From: Nocardiopsis sp. NRRL B-16309
GTDB lineage: Bacteria; Actinomycetota; Actinomycetes; Streptosporangiales; Streptosporangiaceae
DNA: 44,115 bases
Assembly: GCF_001279585.1 (NCBI RefSeq)
Contig: NZ_LGEC01000086.1
Span: forward strand, 1 to 44,115
Reading direction: 5' to 3'
The notes under the pieces are model-generated. The model made no database searches and was not told where the DNA came from. It saw only the letters and a list, made by a program, of their open reading frames with translations. Made by a program: the position numbers and the translations under genes. The first letter of the stretch is position 1; each line of letters opens with the position of its first letter. This document shows positions 15,655 to 24,186 of the stretch, piece by piece.

Positions 15655-17028
15655 TCAGCACTCGACGACGTTGAGCGCGAGCCCGCCGCGGGCGGTCTCC
15701 TTGTACTTGTCCTTCATGTCAGCGCCGGTCTCCCGCATGGTCTTGATGGCCTTGTCCAGGGACACGTGGTGGGCGCCGTCGCCGCGGACCGACATCCGCG
15801 CCGCGGTGATGGCCTTGACGGCGGCGATCGCGTTGCGCTCGATGCAGGGGATCTGGACCAGGCCGCCCACCGGATCGCAGGTCAGGCCCAGGTTGTGCTC
15901 GATGCCGATCTCCGCTGCGTTCTCCACCTGGGCGGGGGCGCCGCCGAGCACCTCGGCCAGGCCGGCGGCGGCCATGGAGCAGGCGGAACCGACCTCGCCC
16001 TGGCATCCGACCTCCGCGCCGGAGATCGAGGCGTTCTGTTTGAACAGCATGCCGACCGCGCCCGCGGTGAGCAGGAACCGCACGATGCCGTCCTCGTCGG
16101 CGCCGGGCACGAAGCGGTCGTAGTAGGACAGGACCGCAGGGATGATCCCGGCCGCGCCGTTGGTCGGCGCGGTCACGACCCGTCCGCCCGCCGCGTTCTC
16201 CTCGTTGACCGCCAGCGCGAACATCGTGACCCACTCCATGGCGCGCAGCGGGTCACCGGTCTCGCCCGCGGCCTCCAGGTCCGCCCGCAGCGCCGCGGCG
16301 CGCCTTCGGACCCTGAGCCCGCCGGGCAGCACGCCCCGGGTCGTGGACCCGCGGTCCACGCACTCGCGCATCACCGACCAGATCCGCAGCAGCCCGTCCC
16401 TGGTCTCCCGCTCCGTGCGGCGGGAGCGCTCGTTGGCCAGCATCACCGCGCTGAGGGGCAGGCCCGCGCGTCCGGCCCGGTCCAGCAGTTCCCCGGCGGT
16501 GGAGAACGGGAACTCCACGGGCGTGGGGTCCTCGACCAGGACCGCGGCCCCGGCGGCGTCCTCGTCCACGACGAAGCCGCCGCCGACCGAGTAGTAGGTC
16601 CGGACCGCGACGGTGGCCCGCTCGCGGTCGAACGCGTGGAACACCATGCCGTTGCTGTGGAAGTCGAGCCGCCGTGTGCGGTGCAGCACGACGTCGTCGT
16701 CGGCCGAGAACCCGATCACGCGGCCCCCGGCCAGCTCAAGCTTCCCGGCCGCCGCCACGTCGTCCACCACCGGCCGGGCCGCGACCGGGTCGACCGTGTC
16801 GGGAGCGTGGCCCGCCAGCCCCAGCACGACGGCGCCGACGCTGCCGTGCCCGTGGCCGGTCGCGCCCAGCGACCCGAACAGCTCGACCCGCACCGACGCG
16901 ACCCGCGACGACGCCCCCTCCGCCCGCAGGCCGTCCGCGAACGCCTTCGCCGCGCGCATCGGACCGACGGTGTGCGAGCTCGACGGTCCGATGCCGACCG
17001 TGAACAGGTCGAACACGCTCAGGCTCAT
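15655..17028 (-). CDS. sdaA: L-serine ammonia-lyase (single-chain, iron-sulfur type)
   Basis: 457 residues, the usual length of the single-chain form. It deaminates serine to pyruvate using a 4Fe-4S cluster. The N-terminal domain begins MSLSVFDLFTVGIGPSSSHT and contains GPMRAAKAF; the C-terminal catalytic part has APTNGAAGIIPAVL, then CQGEVGSACSMAAAGLAEVL with cluster cysteines and CDPVGGLVQIPCIERNA with another. The start overlaps the soxG stop by ATGA, so translation is coupled. In the pathway it consumes serine that GlyA would make from glycine and methylene-THF, giving pyruvate. Confidence 0.96.
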   Translation of the reverse strand: MSLSVFDLFTVGIGPSSSHTVGPMRAAKAFADGLRAEGASSRVASVRVELFGSLGATGHGHGSVGAVVLGLAGHAPDTVDPVAARPVVDDVAAAGKLELAGGRVIGFSADDDVVLHRTRRLDFHSNGMVFHAFDRERATVAVRTYYSVGGGFVVDEDAAGAAVLVEDPTPVEFPFSTAGELLDRAGRAGLPLSAVMLANERSRRTERETRDGLLRIWSVMRECVDRGSTTRGVLPGGLRVRRRAAALRADLEAAGETGDPLRAMEWVTMFALAVNEENAAGGRVVTAPTNGAAGIIPAVLSYYDRFVPGADEDGIVRFLLTAGAVGMLFKQNASISGAEVGCQGEVGSACSMAAAGLAEVLGGAPAQVENAAEIGIEHNLGLTCDPVGGLVQIPCIERNAIAAVKAITAARMSVRGDGAHHVSLDKAIKTMRETGADMKDKYKETARGGLALNVVEC

Positions 17029-17630
17029 GACAGGGCCGCCCGGTACTCGACACTCGCGTCGCACAGCCACGCGGCGAGGTACTCGGCGAAGGAGGACCTG
17101 ACCAGCAGGGTGAACGCGTCGCACTCGGCGTCGTCCACGCGCAGTACGACTCCGGCCCGCGCGAGCAGGGTCTGTACGCAGGTCCCGGTGGGCGCCGCCG
17201 ACGGGTGCAGGTCGATCGCGCAGCCGTGGGCGAGGACGTCCCGCGCGTGGGGGCCCGACAGCGCCAGCGTCGTGCGCTGGGCCGAGGTGTCCACGACCGC
17301 GCCGCGCGCGGGGCGCACGGCCGCGCGGAGGGCGTCCTCGACCAGTGCGCGCCGGTCGGGTCCGGCCACCACGAGGAACTCGTCCGGCCCCATCCACAGC
17401 ACCTCGACGTCGCCGAAGGGGCCGCCGCCCCGGGTGGACGTGCACGGGTCGGCCGGGAAGGCGACGCCCAGGGCCTCGCCCATCCTGGCCACCGCGACCG
17501 CGTCGCGGGCCCGCACGGTGAGCTGGGTCAGGAACGGCCGCTCGGCCACGTCGAGGGCGGGGGCGAGGGCGGCGAGTCGGTCGGTCCACGCGGCCAGCGG
17601 GCTGGTCCGAACGCTGGTGTCAGCCGTCAC
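17025..17630 (-). CDS. soxG: Sarcosine oxidase gamma subunit
   Basis: 201 residues starting MTADTSVRTSPLAAW from a GTG. Gamma subunits are about 200 residues and have a GcvT-like fold without a catalytic role of their own. Visible family features: LTQLTVRA, VLWMGPDEFLVV, DTSAQRTTLALSGPHARDVLAHGCAIDL and the SSFAEYLAAWL end. It overlaps soxA by 11 bases and sdaA by 4. Part of the heterotetrameric enzyme that oxidises sarcosine to glycine. Confidence 0.93.
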   Translation of the reverse strand: MTADTSVRTSPLAAWTDRLAALAPALDVAERPFLTQLTVRARDAVAVARMGEALGVAFPADPCTSTRGGGPFGDVEVLWMGPDEFLVVAGPDRRALVEDALRAAVRPARGAVVDTSAQRTTLALSGPHARDVLAHGCAIDLHPSAAPTGTCVQTLLARAGVVLRVDDAECDAFTLLVRSSFAEYLAAWLCDASVEYRAALS

Positions 17631-20514
17631 GGCGGGCTCCTTCCTTGTCGTAGAGCACGGACTCGGTCACGGTGACCGGTACCAGGCCGTCCCCGACCGG
17701 GACGTGGAGGATCTCCCCGACGCGCTCGCGGCCCGAGCGCACCACCGCGAGCGCGAACGTCCGGTCCAGGGCGGCGCTGCGGTAGCTGGACGTGACGTGG
17801 CCGAGCATCCGGACCGGGGGCTCGGGCAGGTCGTCGGTGTCGACCACCTGCGCGCCCTCCGGCAGCCGGACGTCCCGGTCCAGCGGCAGCAGCCCGACGA
17901 GCTGCTTGCGGTCCGGGCGGTTGTTCTCCGCCCGGTCGAAGGACCGCTTGCCGAGGAAGTCGGCCTTCTTCTTCGACACGGCCCACGCCATCCCCAGGTC
18001 CTGGGGCGTGACCGTGGCGTCGGTCTCCTGGCCGATGATCGGGTAGCCCTTCTCGGCGCGCAGCACGTGCATGGTCTCGGTGCCGTAGGGCGTGATCCCG
18101 TACGCCTCGCCCGCCGCCATGAGGGCCTCCCACACGGCCGGGCCGTGCCAGGCGGTCACGTTGATCTCGTAGGCCAGCTCCCCGGAGAAGCTGATCCGGC
18201 ACACCCGCGCGGTGACGCCCGGGCCCACGTCCAGGACGGTGTCCCGCCACGCCATGAACTCGAAGGCGTCGTTGCCCACGTCCAGGCCGGGGGCCAGCGC
18301 GGCGAGCACGTCGCGCGAACGCGGCCCGACCAGCGGGAACGTGGCCCAGTGCTCGGTGACCGAGGCGGCGTACACGTCCAGGTGCGGCCACTCGGTCTGC
18401 AGCCACTCCTCCATCCAGTCCAGGACCATGGCTGCGTTGCCGGTCGTCGTGGTCACCAGGAAGCGGTCCTCGGCCAGCCGGATGACGGTGCCGTCGTCGA
18501 TGACCATGCCGTCGACACCGCACATGAGCCCGTAGCGGATCCTGCCGACCCGCAGGCCGCTCATCTTGTTCGTGTAGAGCATGTCGAGGAACCGTCCGGC
18601 GTCCCGGCCCTGGACGTCGATCTTGCCCAGGGTCGAGCCGTCCATCAGCGCGACGCCCTCGCGCGCGGCACGGCACTCGCGCAGCACGGCGGTGTCCATG
18701 TCCTCGCCCGGCAGGGGGAAGTACCAGGGCCGCTTCCACTGCCCCACGTCCTCGAACAGCGCGCCGCGCGCGACGTGCCAGGCGTGGACGGCGGTCACCC
18801 GCGCCGGGTCGTGCAGTTCCCCGCGGTCGCGCCCGGCCAGCGCGGCGAAGGGCACCGGGGTGTAGGGGGGCCGGAACGTGGTGGGCCGCTGGTCGGAGAG
18901 TTCGACTCCCAGGGCCTCGGCGACGATGCCCGCGGTGATCGTTCCGGAGGTCTTGCCCTGGTCGTGCGCGGTGCCGATGGTCGTGTACCGCTTGACGTGT
19001 TCGAGGGAGCTCAGCCCCGCGCCGGTGGCGCGCAGGACGTCGGAGACCGTCGCGTCGCGCTGCAGGTCGACGAAGCGGGTGTCGGGCGCGTCCCGCGGGG
19101 CTTCGCCCGGGACGCGCCAGAGCACCAGGCCGGGCTGTTCCCCGGCCCGCGGTTCCGAGGCCGGCAGTGCGACCTCGTCGGGGCGCGAACCGGTGGCGAG
19201 CGCCGCCTCGCAGCCGGCCTCCCACCCCTGCCGCAGGCACGCGGACAGGTCGTGGGCGCCGGTCGCCGATCCGGCCACCCGCACGGTCGCCGGTGCCTGG
19301 CCCGGAACGTGGGCGCCGAGCCGGGAGTCGTAGCGCAGGGTGCCCCCCGCCTGGCTGAACAGGTGCACGACGGGGTTCCACCCGCCGCCGACGAGCAGGG
19401 TGTCGCAGTCGATCGTGTCGGCGGCTCCGGCGGTTCCGATGGCGTCGGCCGACCCGTCGGAGCCGGCGGCCGGGGCCACGTGGACCGCGCTGACGCGGTC
19501 CCCGCCCTCGGTCCCGGTGACGACGTGGCCCGCGCGGACATCGATCCCGTGGGCGCAGCACCGCGCGCGCAGCAGCCGGGGCGCGGTCGGCCTGGCGTCC
19601 ACGACCGCCGCCACCTCCATCCCGGCGTTCGCGAGGTCGAGCGCCGCCGCGTAGGCGCTGTCGTCGGTCGCGAAGACGACCGCCCGCGTGCCGGGCAGCA
19701 CGCCGTAGCGGTGCAGGTAGGTGCGCGCCGACCCGGCGAGCATGATCCCGGGGCGGTCGTTGTCGGCGAAGACGACGGGCCGCTCGTGGGCGCCGGTGGC
19801 CAGGACGGTCTGCGCGGCCCTGATCCGCCAGACCCGCTGGCGGGCCGCGTGGGCGGGCGCGTCGAAGCCCAGGTGGTCGGTGCGGCGCTGCAGGGCGAGG
19901 ACGAACCCGTCCTGGTAGACGCCGAACGCGGTCGTGCGCTCCAGGAGCAGGACACCGGGGGTGCCCCGCAGCTCCGCCACGGTGTCGTCGACCCACTCCG
20001 TCCACGGGCGCTCGTCGAGGTACTCCCTGGTACCCAGCAGCGCGCCCCCGGCCCGGCTCTGCTCGTCGACCACGACGACGCGGGCACCGCCGCGGGCCGC
20101 GGTGAGCGCGGCCATCAGCCCCGCGGGCCCGGTTCCGACGACGAGGACGTCGCAGTGCGCGTGCTTGGCGTCGTAGCGGGCCGGGTCGGGCTCGTCCGCC
20201 AGCCGGCCCCGCCCGGGCAGGCCGTGGGCCACGAGGCCGTCGTAGAGCTCGACCGTGGTCGCGGTCAGCATCGGCTCGGGGAAGGGCTGTTCGATCTGCA
20301 CCAGCGACGTCGGGTCCTCCGAGCCCGCCGCCACGATGCCGCGCGGTCGGCCGAACTTGACGCTGGTGCCGATCCGGTGCTCGCCGTTGGCCAGCAGCGC
20401 GGAGGCGAGGGTGTCGCCGCGGTAGCCGGTCATCGACCGGCCGTTGAAGGTGAACCGCAGCTCGGTGCCCCTGTCGACGTGCCCGCCGGTGGGCAGGCGG
20501 AAGGCCGCGCTCAC
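17620..20514 (-). CDS. soxA: Sarcosine oxidase alpha subunit
   Basis: 964 residues, full length. Order: an N-terminal 2Fe-2S-ferredoxin-like fold (about 15-100, RFTFNGRSMTGYRGDTLASALL), a dinucleotide-binding domain with VLVVGTGPAGLMAALTAARGG (from about 122) and a second nucleotide motif, then a C-terminal GcvT-like domain (about 580-960) with RVGRIRYGLMCGVDGMVIDD and GELAYEIN that binds tetrahydrofolate. This subunit holds NAD and the folate that accepts the methylene unit as 5,10-methylene-THF. The start is a GTG overlapping the soxD stop by 4 bases. Confidence 0.96.
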   Translation of the reverse strand: MSAAFRLPTGGHVDRGTELRFTFNGRSMTGYRGDTLASALLANGEHRIGTSVKFGRPRGIVAAGSEDPTSLVQIEQPFPEPMLTATTVELYDGLVAHGLPGRGRLADEPDPARYDAKHAHCDVLVVGTGPAGLMAALTAARGGARVVVVDEQSRAGGALLGTREYLDERPWTEWVDDTVAELRGTPGVLLLERTTAFGVYQDGFVLALQRRTDHLGFDAPAHAARQRVWRIRAAQTVLATGAHERPVVFADNDRPGIMLAGSARTYLHRYGVLPGTRAVVFATDDSAYAAALDLANAGMEVAAVVDARPTAPRLLRARCCAHGIDVRAGHVVTGTEGGDRVSAVHVAPAAGSDGSADAIGTAGAADTIDCDTLLVGGGWNPVVHLFSQAGGTLRYDSRLGAHVPGQAPATVRVAGSATGAHDLSACLRQGWEAGCEAALATGSRPDEVALPASEPRAGEQPGLVLWRVPGEAPRDAPDTRFVDLQRDATVSDVLRATGAGLSSLEHVKRYTTIGTAHDQGKTSGTITAGIVAEALGVELSDQRPTTFRPPYTPVPFAALAGRDRGELHDPARVTAVHAWHVARGALFEDVGQWKRPWYFPLPGEDMDTAVLRECRAAREGVALMDGSTLGKIDVQGRDAGRFLDMLYTNKMSGLRVGRIRYGLMCGVDGMVIDDGTVIRLAEDRFLVTTTTGNAAMVLDWMEEWLQTEWPHLDVYAASVTEHWATFPLVGPRSRDVLAALAPGLDVGNDAFEFMAWRDTVLDVGPGVTARVCRISFSGELAYEINVTAWHGPAVWEALMAAGEAYGITPYGTETMHVLRAEKGYPIIGQETDATVTPQDLGMAWAVSKKKADFLGKRSFDRAENNRPDRKQLVGLLPLDRDVRLPEGAQVVDTDDLPEPPVRMLGHVTSSYRSAALDRTFALAVVRSGRERVGEILHVPVGDGLVPVTVTESVLYDKEGARRDG

Positions 20515-20810
20515 GAGACCACCTCGTCCCTTTCACTGGCGTCGGGCCTCGGCTCGCCGACGCGGTACACGGACAGCAGTTCGTAGGTCCTGGTGTCGCG
20601 GACGGCGTTGAACCACCGGCGGCAGCCCGCGCTGTGGCTCCACCGCTCCGCGAACGGACCGCACGGGTTGTCGCGGAAGAACACGAACCGGGCCCACTCC
20701 TGGTCGGTCAGCGCGCCGGGGTCCTCGGGATAGGCCACGTGCGCCTGGCCGCCGTAGTGGAACTCGGCTTCCTCGCGCGGCCCGCACCACGGGCAGGGGA
20801 TGAGTTGCAT
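20511..20810 (-). CDS. soxD: Sarcosine oxidase delta subunit
   Basis: 99 residues starting MQLIPCPWCGPREEAEFHYGG. Cys6, Cys9, His59 and Cys63 stand where the zinc ligands of the structurally characterised bacterial delta subunit are. The motif DNPCGPFAERWSHSAGCRRWF is cut by the rule here but its residues run from 48 to 67. It lies 16 bases after soxB and overlaps soxA by GTGA. It is a structural subunit of the heterotetramer. Confidence 0.95.
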   Translation of the reverse strand: MQLIPCPWCGPREEAEFHYGGQAHVAYPEDPGALTDQEWARFVFFRDNPCGPFAERWSHSAGCRRWFNAVRDTRTYELLSVYRVGEPRPDASERDEVVS

Positions 20811-20826
20811 GGCTGGCTCCTCGCTC

Positions 20827-22074
20827 TCAGTGCGCGACGGCGGCGGCGCCGTGCTCGTCGACCAGGGCGCCGGTGGTGAACCGTTCGAGGGTGAAGGGTT
20901 CGTTGAACCGGTGCGGTTTGTCGTGGGCGATGGTGTGCGCGAAGCAGTCGCCGACGCCGGGGGTGGCCTTGAAGCCGCCGGTGCCCCAACCGCAGTTGAG
21001 GTAGAGGCCCTCGACCGGGGTGAGGCCGACGATGGGGGAGGCGTCGGGGCTCACGTCGACGATGCCCGCCCACGTGCGCAGCAGATGGGCTCTGGCGAAG
21101 ATCGGGAACAGCTCCAGGGCGGCCGACATCTGCCGCTCGATGATGTGGAACGATCCCCGCTGCCCGTAGCCGTTGTAGCTGTCGATGCCCGCGCCCATGA
21201 CCAGTTCGCCCTTGTGCGCCTGGGAGACGTAGACGTGCACCGCGTTGGACATCACCACGGTGGGGTGGACGGGTTCGAGCAGTTCGGAGACCAGGGCCTG
21301 GAGCGGGTGCGAGGTGAGCGGGAGCCGGAGGCCGACCATCTCCGCGAGCACCGAGCTGTGGCCGGCCGCGCACAGCGCGACCCGGCCCGCGGCGATGCGC
21401 CCGCGCGTGGTCCGCACGGCGGTGACCCGGTCGCCGACCGTCTCGATGCCGGTGACCTCGCAGTTCTGGATGAGGTCGACGCCCATCGCGTGCGCGGCCC
21501 GCGCGTACCCCCAGGCCACGTAGTCGTGCTTGGCGATGCCCGCGCGCGGCTGGTAGGTGGCCCCGAGCACCGGGTAGCGCACGTCCGGCGCGGTGTTGAC
21601 GATCGGGCAGACCTCCTTGACGCCCCGCGGGTCCAGCCATTCGGCGTCGACGCCGTTGAGCCGGTTGGCGTTGACCCGCCGCACGCTGTCGCGTACGTCC
21701 TGGAGGCTGTGCGCGAGGTTGAGCACCCCGCGCTGGTCGAACAGGATCGGGTAGCCGAGGTCCTCCTCCAGGCCCTCCCACAGCTTCAGCGAGTGCTCGT
21801 AGATGCCGGAGCTCTCGTCCCACAGGTAGTTGGAGCGGATGATCGTGGTGTTGCGGGCCATGTTGCCGCCCGCCAGCCACCCCTTCTCCAGGACCGCCAC
21901 GTTCGTGATGCCGTGCACCTTGGCGAGGTAGTAGGCGGTGGCCAGGCCGTGCCCGCCGCCGCCCACGACCACCACGTCGTAGGCGGGCCGCGGCTCCGGG
22001 TCCTCCCACAGGAAGCCGGGGTGGTCGGGCAGGTGTGCGCCGGGCGGCGGGGCCGGGGACACGGGGTCGGTCAT
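20827..22074 (-). CDS. soxB: Sarcosine oxidase beta subunit
   Basis: 415 residues. An FAD-dependent amine oxidase fold with DVVVVGGGGHGLATAYYLAK (from 33) and the glycine-rich C-terminal NCGWGTGGFKATPG. His183 in RAGIAKHDYVAWGYARAA corresponds to the histidine that carries covalent FMN in characterised beta subunits. It is the site of sarcosine oxidation, producing an imine and peroxide. The ATG at 22074 has GGAGG seven bases upstream. First gene of the operon soxBDAG-sdaA-purU; the expected glyA is not in front of it but at the far right of the window. Confidence 0.96.
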   Translation of the reverse strand: MTDPVSPAPPPGAHLPDHPGFLWEDPEPRPAYDVVVVGGGGHGLATAYYLAKVHGITNVAVLEKGWLAGGNMARNTTIIRSNYLWDESSGIYEHSLKLWEGLEEDLGYPILFDQRGVLNLAHSLQDVRDSVRRVNANRLNGVDAEWLDPRGVKEVCPIVNTAPDVRYPVLGATYQPRAGIAKHDYVAWGYARAAHAMGVDLIQNCEVTGIETVGDRVTAVRTTRGRIAAGRVALCAAGHSSVLAEMVGLRLPLTSHPLQALVSELLEPVHPTVVMSNAVHVYVSQAHKGELVMGAGIDSYNGYGQRGSFHIIERQMSAALELFPIFARAHLLRTWAGIVDVSPDASPIVGLTPVEGLYLNCGWGTGGFKATPGVGDCFAHTIAHDKPHRFNEPFTLERFTTGALVDEHGAAAVAH

Positions 22075-22122
22075 CGCGATGCCTCCAGCGGGGGTCCGGG
22101 GTGGCCGTCACTTAGTCGACGA

Positions 22123-22134
22123 CTGATATATCAG
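22123..22134. promoter_or_regulatory. Palindrome in the soxB-gntR gap, likely GntR operator
   Basis: CTGATATATCAG is a perfect 12-bp palindrome in an AT-rich patch of the 82-base divergent gap. Short A/T-centred palindromes are typical of FadR-subfamily GntR regulators. It sits about 50 bases upstream of soxB and 22 bases upstream of the regulator start, so it could control both. Confidence 0.65.
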
Positions 22135-22156
22135 CTTTCGTTGTACTGTAGGTCAC

Positions 22157-22813
22157 ATGGGAACACAGGTCAATGAGTCATCCTCGGAAACCTCGATGGC
22201 GGACCGGGCCTACGCCGAGATCCGCGACCGCCTGGTGATGCTCGACATCAAGCCGGGCGAACCGATCAACGAGGACCGGCTCGGCAGCGAACTCGGCATG
22301 GGGCGCACCCCGATCCGGGAGGCGCTCAAACGCCTGGCGCGCGACCGCATGGTCATCGCCTACCCGCGCCGCGGCACCTTCGCCACCGACGTGCACATCG
22401 CCGACCTCGCGCACATCTCCGAGGTGCGGCGCACCCTGGAGCCCCTGGCCGCCGCGTCGGCGGCCGAGCGGGCCACCGACGCCGACCGCGCCGACCTCGC
22501 CGAGCTGCGGTCCCGCCTGGAGGAGGACCAGGCCGAGGACAACACCGCGCTGCTCCGCGCCGACGTCAGCGTGCACCGGGCGATCTACCGGTGCGTGTAC
22601 AACCCGTTCCTCCAGGACACCCTGGTCACCTACGACGACCTCGCCACCCGGATCTGGTGCGTCTTCATCCCCCGGCTGTCAGGGGTGACCGGCCACGTGG
22701 AGGAGCACATCCCCCTGCTGACCGCCATCATCGAGCGCGACGCGGACAAGGCCGCGGAACTCGCCCTGGAGCACGTCGCCGGCTTCGAGCGAGCCATCAA
22801 AGCCCTCATCTGA
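22157..22813 (+). CDS. GntR-family regulator (FadR/FCD subfamily)
   Basis: 218 residues. N-terminal winged helix (about 15-85) with EDRLGSELGMGRTPIREALKRL and YPRRGTFA; C-terminal all-helical FCD ligand domain (about 90-215) with DVSVHRAIYRCVYNP and EEHIPLLTAIIERDADKAAELA, giving the Asp/His metal-ligand pattern of the FCD family. It is divergent from soxB and is the obvious candidate regulator of the sarcosine operon; the ligand may be sarcosine, glycine or a related amine (inference). TACTGT seven bases before the ATG and a missing ribosome-binding site suggest a leaderless mRNA. Confidence 0.93.
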   Translation: MGTQVNESSSETSMADRAYAEIRDRLVMLDIKPGEPINEDRLGSELGMGRTPIREALKRLARDRMVIAYPRRGTFATDVHIADLAHISEVRRTLEPLAAASAAERATDADRADLAELRSRLEEDQAEDNTALLRADVSVHRAIYRCVYNPFLQDTLVTYDDLATRIWCVFIPRLSGVTGHVEEHIPLLTAIIERDADKAAELALEHVAGFERAIKALI

Positions 22814-22887
22814 GCGTGTGCTTCGACCCCGGCAGGATTCCTCCGGTCGGAGGCCGCCGTCTCCCGGACCACGACGGGGAGGCCCGA

Positions 22888-22911
22888 CCGCGGCCCATGG
22901 CCGGGCCGCGG
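22888..22911. terminator. Hairpin between gntR and the GNAT gene
   Basis: CCGCGGCCC (22888-22896) pairs perfectly with GGGCCGCGG (22903-22911) around a six-base loop. It lies between convergent genes and can serve both strands. No T-tract follows. Confidence 0.65.
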
Positions 22912-22985
22912 GCGTCCACGGGCCGGGTACCGGTGTTCCGTGCCGGGTGTGGCGGAGGCTCTGGTGTGTGCCGGGCCGCCTCCCG

Positions 22986-23939
22986 TCAGGCGGCGGCCGC
23001 GGGCTTGAGGAGCGGGACGTCCTGGGACAGCTTGCGGAACCCGACGCCGTAGTACAGTTCGCGGGCCGACGGGTGTCCGGGCGCTCCCAGGCAGGCGACC
23101 GTGGCGTGCACGGCCCCCGCCTCCCGGGCCAGGCGCATCCCGTGCAGGAGCACCGACCGGCCCAGTCCCAGGCGCCGGTGGCCGGGGTGCGTCCCGACCG
23201 GCTCGAACTCGACGGTGCGGTTCGCCTCGTCCAGCCACATGATCGCCGAGGACGCCATCGTCCCGTCCGGCGCCTCCACCAGCACGTGCAGGTCGTCGTG
23301 GTAGCCCCGCGTCTCCCGCACGTCCCGGTAGGCCTCGACCGAGTACGCCCGAGGTCCCCAGGCGTTCAGGTGGGCCCGGACCGCGGCCTCCTCCCCGGCC
23401 TCGTCGGCGGTGCGGAACCGGTACCCGTCCGGGAGCGCCGGCGGCTCCAGGCCGGTGAGGTCGCGCTGGTTGAGCTGGGTCCAGGACCCGGTGTCGCCCT
23501 GCCCGGACGGGTCGGGCACGTACCCGTGCGACGCCCACCGCTCCAGGGCGAAGCCGTCGGAGGCGCCCGGCAGCGCGGTGCGCTCCAGGCCCGGCGCCGT
23601 GGCGTCGTACCAGTCGATCACCTCGTCGACCAACGCGGCGTGGTCGGGGTGGACCTGGTGGGCCAGGTAGGAGCCGGTGACGTCATGGACCGACCCGTCG
23701 CTGACCCGAACGCTGCGCGGCAGCTGGGCCCACCCCCACGCCACCAGGTCCCCGCCGGAGAACCACAGGCGGCGGCGCCACGCGGAGCCCTGGGCGGTGT
23801 GCGCCCTGCCCCAGTTCCAGGCCAGCTCGCCGAACGAGGCGTCGCTGTTCACCAGCTCCGGGTGGGTCGCGGCGATGCGCTGCGCCAGGCCCTGCATGAG
23901 TTCCACGTCCGCGGCGGTCACAAGCTCTGAGGTCGTCAC
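22986..23939 (-). CDS. GNAT-family N-acetyltransferase
   Basis: 317 residues. The C-terminal half carries the acetyl-CoA-binding signature HPGHRRLGLGRSVLLHGMRL and the substrate-side RTVEFEPVGTHP; the N-terminal half (about 1-150) has little sign of a second active GNAT motif but length and symmetry suggest a tandem GNAT fold. Substrate unknown. The GTG at 23939 (VTTSELVTAAD) is preferred; a GTG at 23999 adds a basic leader and has AGGAG too close to it. Flanked by hairpins on both sides, so a single-gene unit. Confidence 0.85.
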   Translation of the reverse strand: MTTSELVTAADVELMQGLAQRIAATHPELVNSDASFGELAWNWGRAHTAQGSAWRRRLWFSGGDLVAWGWAQLPRSVRVSDGSVHDVTGSYLAHQVHPDHAALVDEVIDWYDATAPGLERTALPGASDGFALERWASHGYVPDPSGQGDTGSWTQLNQRDLTGLEPPALPDGYRFRTADEAGEEAAVRAHLNAWGPRAYSVEAYRDVRETRGYHDDLHVLVEAPDGTMASSAIMWLDEANRTVEFEPVGTHPGHRRLGLGRSVLLHGMRLAREAGAVHATVACLGAPGHPSARELYYGVGFRKLSQDVPLLKPAAAA

Positions 23940-24066
23940 AGTGCCCCACGGTGCCAGGAAGCCGCGGGCCCGTCGACTGGTTTTCCGGCCGCCGGTCACT
24001 CTCCTGGGGCGCCGCCGTGGACGGTCGACTCGCCGTCACCATGTAGGCCGAGCGGATACGCGGCCG

Positions 24067-24102
24067 GGCCCGGGGAGAGCGTCGCGGCGCTCTCCCCGGG
24101 CC
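24067..24102 (-). terminator. Strong hairpin after the formylglycine-generating enzyme gene
   Basis: Fifteen base pairs: GGCCCGGGGAGAGCG (24067-24081) with CGCTCTCCCCGGGCC (24088-24102) and a loop of TCGCGG. It follows the stop of the FGE gene on the minus strand by about 85 bases and precedes the start of the GNAT gene, so it most likely ends the sulfatase-FGE transcript. Confidence 0.8.
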
Positions 24103-24186
24103 GCGCGACCCCGAACGCCGACACGCGCGTGGAGGAAGGCGGGATCGGTCACGCACCCCCGTGCCGTGCGCGTGCGGCGTGTGCCC

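Noticed and set aside
15631..20586. A 1651-codon open frame on the plus strand
   Set aside because: Antisense shadow of sdaA, soxG and soxA; composition of Arg/Gly/His/Val with no recognisable domain.
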